From: Planctomycetaceae bacterium
Lineage (GTDB): Bacteria; Planctomycetota; Planctomycetia; Planctomycetales; Planctomycetaceae
DNA: 42,455 nt
Direction: 5' to 3'
Assembly: GCA_029259845.1 (NCBI GenBank)
Contig: JAJDEI010000137.1
Span: 1-42,455 of the forward strand
The notes under the pieces were generated by a model, which did no database searches, was not told the origin of the DNA, and worked only from the letters and a program-made list of their open reading frames with translations. Shown piece after piece: positions 35,546 through 42,455 of the stretch; position 1 is the stretch's first letter; every line of letters starts with the position of its first letter. The position numbers were made by a program, and so were the translations under genes.

Positions 35546-36841
35546 ATGCTGCTGCGATTCCTGCGATCCTCTGTGCTCCTGCTGCCGCTGTTCTGCTGTG
35601 ATCTCGCCTGTACCGGCGCCGCCTCGGACCCTGTTTCGATTGTCGAACCGATCGACGTTGCTGCGGACGACTGGCCGTGGTGGCGCGGGCCAACCCACAA
35701 CGGGGTTGCTGTCGCCGGTCAGACACTCCCGGCAGCATGGAGTGCCTTGGAGAACGTCCTTTGGAAGACGCCGGTCCCCGGGCGGGGGCATGGCTCGCCG
35801 ACGGTGGTGGGCGAGCAGGTTTTCCTCGCGACGGCCGATGAGCAACAGCAGACGCAGTCGGTGCTCTGTTTCGACCGCAAGACCGGAGAACGGCTCTGGA
35901 CGACCGAAGTGCACAGTGGTGGGCTGAGTGACAAAGGCAACAAGCGTGCAACGCAGGCCTCCGGCACGGTCGCGTGTGATGGGGAACGGGTCTTCATCAA
36001 CTTCCTCAATCGGGATGCGGTCGACACAACCGCACTGAGCCGGGAGGGCGAGCAGCTTTGGCAGCAGAAGATCACCGGCTATGTCGTGCATCAGGGGTAT
36101 GGGTCCTCGCCGCTCCTTTATGGCTCGCTGGTCATCGTCACGGCCGACAACAAAGGGGGCGGAGCGATCGCCGCATTTGACCGGGCGACGGGCGAGACCG
36201 TGTGGCGTCATGACCGGCCGGAGAAACCGAATTACCCCTCGCCCATCCTCCTGCCGATCAACGGTCGCGACCGCCTGCTGCTCACCGGCTGCAACATGGT
36301 TTCCTGTTTCGAGCCGCTCACCGGTGAGGTGCTTTGGGAGACTGCAGGGGCGACCACCGAGTGTGTCACATCGACGGTGACCGACGGCACGCATGTCTTC
36401 ACCAGCGGCGGCTATCCGCGCAATCACGTTGCCGCCGTCCGCGTGGACGGCACCGGTGAGGTCGCCTGGGACAACGACGTCCGCGTGTACGTCCCCTCCA
36501 TGCTCATTCACAAAGGGCACCTCTACGCCGTCACCGACGCGGGCGTCGCCATCTGCTGGAAGTCCGACACGGGTGAAGAACTCTGGAAGGGGCGGCTCGG
36601 CGGCACGTTCAACGCCTCACCCGTGCTCGTCGGAGAGACCATCTACGCCACCAACGAAGCCGGCACGACCTTCCTGTTCCGGGCAAGTCCGGATAACTTC
36701 GGCCTGCTCGCCAAGAACGCAATCCCGGGCGAAGTCTTCGCAACGCCCGCCATCTGCGGAAACCGCATCTACCTCCGCATTGCCGAACAGCAAGACGGCA
36801 AGCGACAGGAGATGCTGTACTGCGTTGGGCTCCGCGAATAA
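35546..36841 (+). CDS. PQQ-like beta-propeller repeat protein
   Basis: A 431-residue exported protein. A hydrophobic N-terminus (LRFLRSSVLLLPLF) is followed by DWPWWRGPTHNGVA and a series of blade motifs such as FDRKTGERLWTTE, FDRATGETVWRHD, EPLTGEVLWETA and KSDTGEELWKGRL. This is the outer-membrane-assembly/quinoprotein-like fold very common in planctomycetes; whether it binds PQQ is not visible. The start at 35546 is taken because upstream codons translate the 35348-35498 element. I cannot infer a substrate. Confidence 0.87.
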   Translation: MLLRFLRSSVLLLPLFCCDLACTGAASDPVSIVEPIDVAADDWPWWRGPTHNGVAVAGQTLPAAWSALENVLWKTPVPGRGHGSPTVVGEQVFLATADEQQQTQSVLCFDRKTGERLWTTEVHSGGLSDKGNKRATQASGTVACDGERVFINFLNRDAVDTTALSREGEQLWQQKITGYVVHQGYGSSPLLYGSLVIVTADNKGGGAIAAFDRATGETVWRHDRPEKPNYPSPILLPINGRDRLLLTGCNMVSCFEPLTGEVLWETAGATTECVTSTVTDGTHVFTSGGYPRNHVAAVRVDGTGEVAWDNDVRVYVPSMLIHKGHLYAVTDAGVAICWKSDTGEELWKGRLGGTFNASPVLVGETIYATNEAGTTFLFRASPDNFGLLAKNAIPGEVFATPAICGNRIYLRIAEQQDGKRQEMLYCVGLRE

Positions 36842-36888
36842 AACCGAGAGCGATCTGGGAATTTCCTGGACGTGGAAGGTAGGAAGCT

Positions 36889-37842
36889 GTGATCATCGCG
36901 GCTGGCCTGAGCCCTGCCTGGCAGCAGGTTCTGGTGTTCGACGAGATCGCGGTTGGCGAAGTCAACCGTGCGGCTGAGGCGGTGTGGTGCGCGTCCGGGA
37001 AAGTGCTCAATGTCTCGCGAGCCATCCTGTTGCTGGGGGCAGACGGGCAGACGGTCTGTCCCATCGGTGGTCGGCCGGGGGACGCCATTCGTGATGAGTT
37101 TCTTGCCGACGGCATTGCGGCGTGCTGGATCTCAACCGATGTCCCCACACGCGTCTGCACGACGGTTGTCGAACGGGCGTCCGGCTGCGTGACCGAGTTC
37201 GTCGAGAACGCGACCGCCATCTCGGCTGATGAACTGTCCGCGTTCGAGGCGGCCTACGCAGAGGCGCTCAGGGAGGTCTCTGGGGAGGAGTCAGCGGCAG
37301 CGAGCGTTGCCGTGCTCACCGGGTCGCTCCCCGAGATTGAGGGGCAGGGGAAACCGGTCGGTCTCTATCGGCGACTGTTAGCCGACGGCCCGCGTGCGAT
37401 CCTCGATGTTCGCGGCCCGGAACTCCACGAGGCATTGCAAGAACGTCCGCTGCTGGTGAAACCCAATCGGCATGAACTCGCGTCAACGGTCGGCCGGCCC
37501 CTTCCTGATGATGCAGCCGTGTGGGGCGCGATGAGAGAATTGAATGCAGCGGGGGCCGAGTGGGTGTTGGTCACCGCCGGTGCGGGTGAGGTTTTTCTGT
37601 CGTCCCAAACGGCGGCCTGGACGTTCGTGCCCCCGCGGGTGCCGGTGGTGAATCCCATTGGCTGCGGCGACTGCCTGGCGGCTGGGATCGCCGTCGCGAT
37701 TTCCGAGGGGGCCGACATGGCCGATGCCGTGCGGTTCGGATTGGGGGCCGCCGCAGATAACGTCGGTCAACTCCTCCCCGCCCGCCTCGACCGGGACCGC
37801 GCGAACCGCCACGCGCAGGCCGTTACGGTGAAGTCGCGATGA
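36889..37842 (+). CDS. PfkB-family sugar kinase (1-phosphofructokinase / tagatose-6-phosphate kinase-like)
   Basis: A 317-residue ribokinase-fold kinase starting with GTG, with a purine-rich stretch (GGAAGGTAGGAAG) just before. The N-terminal glycine motif is altered (ASGKVLNVSRAILLLGADG where GGKGxNVA is usual). The C-terminal catalytic motif reads NPIGCGDCLAAG, with a Cys in place of the Ala of GAGD; the catalytic Asp is kept. The family phosphorylates fructose-1-phosphate, tagatose-6-phosphate or related sugars; the exact one is not decided here. It starts 47 nt after the PQQ gene and could be in the same transcript. Confidence 0.82.
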   Translation: MIIAAGLSPAWQQVLVFDEIAVGEVNRAAEAVWCASGKVLNVSRAILLLGADGQTVCPIGGRPGDAIRDEFLADGIAACWISTDVPTRVCTTVVERASGCVTEFVENATAISADELSAFEAAYAEALREVSGEESAAASVAVLTGSLPEIEGQGKPVGLYRRLLADGPRAILDVRGPELHEALQERPLLVKPNRHELASTVGRPLPDDAAVWGAMRELNAAGAEWVLVTAGAGEVFLSSQTAAWTFVPPRVPVVNPIGCGDCLAAGIAVAISEGADMADAVRFGLGAAADNVGQLLPARLDRDRANRHAQAVTVKSR

Positions 37843-37849
37843 ACCGGTC

Positions 37850-37967
37850 AGCCCGTTGAAGAACGTCTGCCACGGCTGTGTCAGCCGTGCCGAAGTTCGA
37901 GAACGGACTGGTTTCTCGCACTGCCGTGACGGCAGTGGCACGCCCGATTCGAGTATCTTAACGGGCT
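37850..37967. repeat. REP-like element, copy B
   Basis: A 118-bp relative of the element at 518-634. The ends AGCCCGTT (37850-37857) and AACGGGCT (37960-37967) are inverted. The inner hairpins CACGGCTG/CAGCCGTG and CACTGCCG/CGGCAGTG are the same as in copy A. It begins 8 nt after the PfkB stop. It keeps an open frame into the PHP gene, but unlike copy A it lies before that gene's likely start. Confidence 0.88.
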
Positions 37968-38053
37968 GCTATGACTCGATACTCTCGCCGCAGACGGAAA
38001 TCAGTAGAATGGCCTCTCGTTCTCAAACCGCCCAACGATCCAAGGATGCAAGA

Positions 38054-39364
38054 ATGCGTCACCCTCTTTCGGTCCTAATTACCCTTGTGGTTGTCACCGT
38101 CGCGGCAGCGGTGGTCGCTGTCTCCCCCCAATCTGCCGCCCGGGAACTTCGTGCCGGCGGCGGCAAACAGTGGTATCGCGGCAACATGCACACGCACTCT
38201 CTCTGGAGCGACGGCGACGACTACCTGGAGATGATCGCCGACTGGTACGAAAAGCACGGATACGATTTCCTCGTCTTCACAGACCATAACGCACTCGCCG
38301 ACACCGAATGGTGGGTCGACGTGGACCGGACCAAAGGAGGCCGCAACGCGTACGACAAACTGAAGGCCCGCTTCCCGGATTGGATCGAAGAACGAATCGA
38401 TGGCGAGACGGTCGAAGTCCGGCTACGCATGTTCGATGAGGTCGCCGAGAAGCTCAACAAGCCGGGCGAGTTTTTGCTCGTGCAGGGCGAGGAGATCAGC
38501 GACTCGTTCGGGCGCTTCCCGATTCATGTCAACGCCGGCAATGTCGAGGAACTGATCCCGCCCATGAAAGGGGGCAGCGTTCGCGAGGTGATCCAGAACA
38601 ATGTCAACGCGGTCATCGCCCAGCGGGAGCGAACCGGCCGGCCGATGATCGCGCACCTCAACCATCCGAACTTCGGCTACGCGGTGCGGGCGGAGGACAT
38701 CATCCCGATTGAGGGGGACCGGTTCTTCGAGGTCTACAACGGGCACCCTTCGGTCCACAATCACGGTGACCATCAGCACGCCTCCACCGAGCGCATGTGG
38801 GACATCGTGCTCGCCTTTCGCCTGGCCGAACTCGGCCTGCCGGTGATGTACGGCCTCGCCGTCGACGACGGGCACAGCTACCACAACATTCCCAGCCGCG
38901 CGAGCGAACCGGGCCGCGGCTGGGTCCAGGTGCTGGCCGATGACCTGAACCCCGCGTCGCTGATCGAAGCCCTCGAAGCGGGCCGCTTCTACGCCTCCAG
39001 CGGCGTCGAGTTGCGAAGCGTCGTCTCCTCGACGAGCGGATTAACCGTGGAAGTCGAACCGGTTGCGGATGAGTCCTACACGATCGAATTCATCGGCACC
39101 CGCAGCAACTTCGACCGCAGCAGCCACCCGGTCACCGATGCCAACGGCCAAGAGATCCATGCGACCCAGAATTACTCGAACGACATCGGCCAGGTGTTCG
39201 CCACCGTGCACGGCACCCAAGCGTCCTACACCTTCACCGGCCACGAACTCTACATCCGGGCCCGTATCACCTCCAATGCCCAGCACCCCAACCCGTCCGA
39301 ACCCGGCGACTTCCAACAGGCCTGGAGCCAGCCGGTCGTGGGGCTGGCGAAAGAATTCGACTGA
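38054..39364 (+). CDS. Secreted PHP-domain (CehA/McbA-like) metal-dependent hydrolase
   Basis: A 436-residue protein with a signal peptide (LSVLITLVVVTVAAAVVAV) and a PHP fold. HTH at residues 46-48 in NMHTHSLWSDGDDYLEMI and FTDHN (about 76-80) supply metal ligands. Later, EGEEISD-like (QGEEISDSF), AHLNHPNFGY and EVYNGHPSVHNHG blocks follow. The family includes phosphoesterases and carbaryl hydrolase CehA; the natural substrate is unknown. ATG 38054 with AAGGA upstream is preferred; ATG 38009 would add 15 residues. The frame further upstream is only the copy B element. Confidence 0.85.
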   Translation: MRHPLSVLITLVVVTVAAAVVAVSPQSAARELRAGGGKQWYRGNMHTHSLWSDGDDYLEMIADWYEKHGYDFLVFTDHNALADTEWWVDVDRTKGGRNAYDKLKARFPDWIEERIDGETVEVRLRMFDEVAEKLNKPGEFLLVQGEEISDSFGRFPIHVNAGNVEELIPPMKGGSVREVIQNNVNAVIAQRERTGRPMIAHLNHPNFGYAVRAEDIIPIEGDRFFEVYNGHPSVHNHGDHQHASTERMWDIVLAFRLAELGLPVMYGLAVDDGHSYHNIPSRASEPGRGWVQVLADDLNPASLIEALEAGRFYASSGVELRSVVSSTSGLTVEVEPVADESYTIEFIGTRSNFDRSSHPVTDANGQEIHATQNYSNDIGQVFATVHGTQASYTFTGHELYIRARITSNAQHPNPSEPGDFQQAWSQPVVGLAKEFD

Positions 39365-39369
39365 TCTCG

Positions 39370-39594
39370 TCAGAGACGATGTTCACTCCACCCCATTCCG
39401 TATCGGAGGAGTGCCAGATCGGCAAAAACCAGCAGGCCAGCCCAACAGATCACGGTTTCGACGGTTGCATTGCCGAATGCAACAACAGGAGCGAGATCAG
39501 GAGCAGCCATCGCCGAGACGACGAGGAAGCTGACGATTGTGATTTTCACCTGCGGCCTTTTCCACCAGGGAAGCCGATCGATGCCGCATTCCAC
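39370..39594 (-). CDS. Small two-helix membrane protein, unknown function
   Basis: A 74-residue frame starting with GTG, with GAGG about 5 nt before. Two hydrophobic segments are visible (VKITIVSFLVVSAMAAPDLA and TVETVICWAGLLVFADLALL) with basic residues before the first. It is convergent with the PHP gene and lies 37 nt downstream of the ATPase gene on the same strand, so it could share that transcript. I do not recognise the family; the hydrophobic pattern argues that it is real. Confidence 0.5.
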   Translation of the reverse strand: MECGIDRLPWWKRPQVKITIVSFLVVSAMAAPDLAPVVAFGNATVETVICWAGLLVFADLALLRYGMGWSEHRL

Positions 39595-39631
39595 AAGAGC
39601 CTCATGGGCCTTGCGGACGACTCTCGACGAA

Positions 39632-41059
39632 TCACATCCCGTACTGCCTTCCCGCGCCTTTCGCCGTCTTGTTCAAGCGGTTGTGGGCGTAGAGGCCGTC
39701 GAGGATGAGTTCGGCGAGGGCGGCTTGGGTGCCGCTGGCGGTTTCGCCGGTTGCGAGGTCGCCGGCAAGGTCGGTGGCGGCGGAGGCGAGCTGTGTTCGG
39801 AAGCCGCGGATGCCGTCGAGTGAACTGAGGAACTCTTCGGTGGGGGCGGCGTCGCTGAGGGTGAGGTGGCCGCCGTTCTCGAAAAACTCGACGATGCCGC
39901 GGAACTGTTTGGCCGAGAAGTGCTGGTCGAAGATGTTTCGGACCGCTTCTTCGACGAGCCGGTGTAGCAGGCGGTCTTCCTCGCCAGTTTCTTCGGTCAT
40001 GGCCAGTTCGACCTTGCCGCGGGCGGAAGCGGCAATGTGTGTGAGGTCGCTGGGGCGGGCGACTGCGACCGGTTCGCCCAACAGCACGGCGCGGCGTTCG
40101 GCGTTGGAGAGCATGTTCTCATAGTTGGCGATCGACATCCGCACGCTCACGCCGCTCGCCTGGTTGACGTGTGGGCTGGTGCGGGCCAGTCGCGAAATCT
40201 CTTCGACGAGCTGTTTCATGAACGGCGGCACATGCACCGGGGTCGGGCTGTCGCGGTCGGTCCAGGCGTTCTCGTCGGTGATTTGCATGCCCAGCTCGCG
40301 GGTGAGCGGGTAGTGTGTGCGGATCACCGAGCCAATGCGGTCCTTGAGCGGCGTCACGATGCGGCCGCGGTTGGTGTAGTCTTCCGGGTTGGCGGAGAAG
40401 ACGAGGCACAGATCGAGCGGCAGCCGCACGGTGAAGCCGCGGATTTGGATGTCCCGTTCCTCCAGCACGTTGAACAGGCCGACCTGAATCTTCGGCGACA
40501 GGTCGGGCAACTCGTTCATGCAGAAGATGCCGCGATGGGAGCGGGGGATCAGCCCGAAGTGCATCACGTCTTCGTTGGCGAGGTGTCGTCCCTCGGCATG
40601 CTTGATGAGATCGACCTCGCCGATCAGGTCGGCAATGGTCACGTCGGGTGTCGCCAGTTTTTCGTGATACCGTTGATCGCGGCCAATCCATTCGACGGGC
40701 GTGTCGTCTCCCTTCTCTTCGATGAGGTCGCGGGCGTACTTGGAGAGCGGCGCGAGCGGGTCGTCGTTGATCTCGCTGCCGGCGACGACCGGGGTCGCCT
40801 CGTCGAGCAACAGGGTCAGCATCCGCAGCATGCGCGTTTTGCCCTGTCCGCGCAGGCCGAGAAACAGCAGATCGTGGCGGGAGAGAATCCCATTGACGAT
40901 CTGGGGAATGACGGTCTGCTCGAACCCCAGGATGCCGGGGAACAGCTCGTCGCCCCGTTGGAGCATGGCGAGCAGGTTCCGCCGCATCTCCTGCTTGACG
41001 GAGACCGGCCGATAGCCGGATTCGCGAAGTTGTCCAAGGGTGCGGGGTCGGTCGGTCAT
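39632..41059 (-). CDS. MoxR/Mg-chelatase-like AAA+ ATPase
   Basis: A 475-residue AAA+ protein related to the magnesium-chelatase/MoxR group. Walker A is GLRGQGKT (residues 68-75). The Walker B position reads GIFCMNELPDL (E183), with Asn where Asp is usual. A sensor-1-like FSANPEDYTNRG (about 221-232) and an extended C-terminal lid region follow. Such ATPases usually act with a VWA-domain partner in chaperone or metal insertion tasks; no VWA gene lies beside it in this window. The N-terminus MTDRPRTLGQLRESGY is typical. It diverges from the integrase gene at 41423. Confidence 0.85.
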   Translation of the reverse strand: MTDRPRTLGQLRESGYRPVSVKQEMRRNLLAMLQRGDELFPGILGFEQTVIPQIVNGILSRHDLLFLGLRGQGKTRMLRMLTLLLDEATPVVAGSEINDDPLAPLSKYARDLIEEKGDDTPVEWIGRDQRYHEKLATPDVTIADLIGEVDLIKHAEGRHLANEDVMHFGLIPRSHRGIFCMNELPDLSPKIQVGLFNVLEERDIQIRGFTVRLPLDLCLVFSANPEDYTNRGRIVTPLKDRIGSVIRTHYPLTRELGMQITDENAWTDRDSPTPVHVPPFMKQLVEEISRLARTSPHVNQASGVSVRMSIANYENMLSNAERRAVLLGEPVAVARPSDLTHIAASARGKVELAMTEETGEEDRLLHRLVEEAVRNIFDQHFSAKQFRGIVEFFENGGHLTLSDAAPTEEFLSSLDGIRGFRTQLASAATDLAGDLATGETASGTQAALAELILDGLYAHNRLNKTAKGAGRQYGM

Positions 41060-41422
41060 GTTCGGGCTCGAAGTCTTGTTGAAGTCTCGTCATTGTAGAC
41101 AGTCGGCCAAGTGAGGCGAATGGTCCCACTGGCATGGTTTCCGAAAAGTTGTTTCCACTTGACGGACGGGAGCGGATCGCCGAGGAAGCCGTTTCGAAAC
41201 CCCCCGTCGTTGTCGCCAGGTCTGACCATTGGGATGTTACTGCCGCTGGCCGGGACTACGGTCCGTCCAGTGTTGAGCGTCCAGAGTCCAGTGATCGAAT
41301 TCAGTGGACTCTCAACTCGGGGCACACTCCGCAGGGCCATCCGCCGTAGTCATCGTTGACAAACGGAGTCACGACGCCTCCAATAAACGCATGGCCGGAT
41401 CGGATCATCCAACGGGTATGTG
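41060..41422. other. Gap between the ATPase and integron-type integrase genes
   Basis: No supported gene in 363 bp. It holds the second copy of a dispersed repeat (41265-41294) next to a small imperfect hairpin (GAGTCCA...TGGACTC, about 41284-41311). An attI site would be expected on this side of the integrase, but I could not identify a GTTRRRY core with flanking sites with any confidence. Confidence 0.5.
41265..41294 (-). repeat. Dispersed repeat, copy 2 (pairs with 26959-26990)
   Basis: On the minus strand it reads TCACTGGACTCTGGAC and then TCAACACT, as in copy 1, with about three differences over 30 bases. Confidence 0.7.
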
Positions 41423-42340
41423 ATGCACGCGACTTCCTCGTCCGCCGCTCCTCTCGGACTGTTTCCGAATCAGTCTCAGCCGCGTCTCTACGACCGCGCT
41501 GTCGAGGTTTTGCGGACAGCCCATTACGCTCGTCGTACGGAGAAGGCTTACCTTCACTGGATCGGCCGATTCGTACGCTTCCATCGGGGACAACATCCTC
41601 GTAGCGTTCGGGAGCAAGGGGTCAACGCATTTCTGACGCACCTTGCAGTTGAAGGAGACGTCACTTCATCGACACAGAACCAGGCGCTCGCCGCCTTGCT
41701 GTTCCTGTATGAGCATGTGCTGAAAGAACCGTTGGACCGCATCGAGGGGGTTGTTCGCGCCAAACGCCCCAAGCGTCTCCCTGTCGTGCTGACCCGTGGC
41801 GAGACACGCCGTATTCTCAACGAACTGGAAGGCGTACACCGTCTGGTTGCTCTGCTTTTGTATGGTTCCGGCCTGCGTCTGCTCGAAGCATTGCGATCGC
41901 GTGTGAAGGACGTCGACTTCGGTCGGTCGGAACTGACAATTCGCGAAGCCAAAGGAAACAAGGATCGCCGGACGATGCTCCCTCAGGCGGCGGTCGACGG
42001 CCTGCGTCACCAGATCGAAGTCTCCCGCCGATTCCACGTGGAGGATCTGGCACACGGCGTTGGTTCGGTCGAATTGCCGTATGCCTTTGCACGAAAGTGC
42101 CCTCAGGCGGCATTCGAGTTTCGCTGGAAGTATGTCTTCCCGGCGGCCGGGATCAGCCGAGACCCACGCAGCGGAATTCATCGTCGTCATCACCTGCATG
42201 AATCATCGGTCTCGAAGGCAATTCGCGGCGCAACCAAACGGAGCGATATCACGAAACGCGTAACTGCACATACGTTCCGTCATTCGTTTGCAACTCATCT
42301 GGTCGAGTCCGGTTCGGGTAACCGTTCACACCCCGGATAG
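41423..42340 (+). pseudogene. Integron-type tyrosine recombinase (IntI-like), interrupted by an IS66-family element
   Basis: A tyrosine recombinase with an N-terminal core-binding domain (RTEKAYLHWIGRFVRFH) and catalytic residues R152 (GSGLRLLEALR) and H283/R286 (HTFRHSFATHL). The segment between them, including ARKCPQAAFEFRWKYVFP and DPRSGIHRRHHLHES, is the extra region that marks integron integrases. Reading stops being homologous after LVESGS (42317), where an IS66-like end (GTAA...) begins. The last residues to 42340 are insertion-sequence DNA. The second HxxR partner region and catalytic Tyr are missing from this part, so the protein is inactive unless the gene continues beyond the element. 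ATG 41423 is preferred to GTG 41420. Confidence 0.85.
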
Positions 42341-42455
42341 CAGGGTGGGGGGTGGTTGGCTGGCGAAGTGGGCTTTGACGGCGTCGGTGACGAAGGTGAA
42401 GACGTTACGGTTCTGCTGGCGACAGGTTTCGATCACGCTCAGCAGCGTCTCCACG
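42318..42455 (-). mobile_element. IS66-family insertion sequence, one end only
   Basis: The junction is where integrase similarity stops. The element begins with GTAA (42318), the usual terminal bases of IS66-family inverted repeats. These elements make 8-bp target duplications; the 8 bases before the junction are CGGTTCGG (42310-42317). The other end lies outside the window. Confidence 0.75.
42326..42455 (-). CDS. IS66-family transposase, C-terminal fragment (cut by window edge)
   Basis: The minus strand reads VETLLSVIETCRQQNRNVF and then FTFVTDAVKAHF, ending PPPTLLSGV and a stop at 42326-42328. The CRQQxRNVFxFVT block is typical of the C-terminus of IS66-family TnpC transposases. Only the last 42 residues are in the window. 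Confidence 0.8.
   Translation of the reverse strand, partial: VETLLSVIETCRQQNRNVFTFVTDAVKAHFASQPPPTLLSGV

Noticed and set aside
40037..41098. 353-codon plus-strand frame opposite the MoxR-like ATPase
   Set aside because: Antisense shadow; the minus strand has Walker and sensor motifs.
41060..41422. Possible attI or attC sites next to the integrase
   Set aside because: No GTTRRRY core with paired simple sites could be picked out reliably; the GTTGACA near 41357 does not fit the core.

Overview
The window looks like a chromosomal segment from a planctomycete. It carries several families typical of that phylum: a PSCyt1/PSCyt2/PSD1 cytochrome paired with a DUF1501 protein, a second DUF1501 protein, two sulfatases, a DUF1080 protein, a PQQ-type beta-propeller, SdrD_B remnants and an orphan MoxR-like ATPase. 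Many short palindromic intergenic elements and GC-rich codon use fit the same group. I cannot name a genus from sequence alone.

Layout. 1-487: no convincing gene. 488-5206: PSCyt/DUF1501 pair. 5475-5981 (minus): mobB. 6166-24854: one tightly packed, co-directional run of thirteen genes, narC-G-H-J-I-K1-K2 followed directly by actA-B-C-D-E-F. 25233-28126: DUF1501 and a menC-type enolase-superfamily gene. 28296-29327: methyltransferase. 29324-31649 (minus): a chimeric and partly decayed sulfatase / sialidase-like / SdrD_B region. 32483-37842: sulfatase, DUF1080, PQQ propeller and PfkB kinase. 38054-39364: PHP-domain protein. 39370-41059 (minus): a small membrane protein and a MoxR-like ATPase. 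41423-42455: an integron-type integrase cut by an IS66-family element that runs off the window.

The central cluster is the main point of interest. NarGHJI is a complete cytoplasm-facing nitrate reductase-type enzyme with all expected cofactor ligands. It is preceded by a membrane-anchored dihaem cytochrome, as in the Thermus nar operon and, loosely, as in Nitrobacter nxr clusters. Two different NarK transporters follow. Without a break comes a complete alternative complex III (quinol:cytochrome c oxidoreductase), with no cytochrome oxidase genes attached. MobB (Mo-cofactor dinucleotide step) lies divergently next door, and a probable o-succinylbenzoate synthase (menaquinone) lies downstream. 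My inference is a dedicated nitrate/nitrite electron-transfer module in which ACIII, rather than a bc1 complex, links quinone to the c-type haems beside Nar. Whether it runs as nitrate reduction or nitrite oxidation cannot be decided from sequence.

Three protein-level oddities stand out in this module. NarK1 carries a beta-rich insert of about 90 residues in its predicted periplasmic TM9-TM10 loop. ActB keeps a full four-cysteine [4Fe-4S] motif in its molybdopterin-like half. ActE ends in a 12 x 12-nt tetrapeptide repeat. A second theme is a large set of REP-like inverted-repeat elements. One sits in frame inside a signal peptide, one splits an SdrD_B reading frame that is restored when the element is removed, and two sit inside the nar-act operon.
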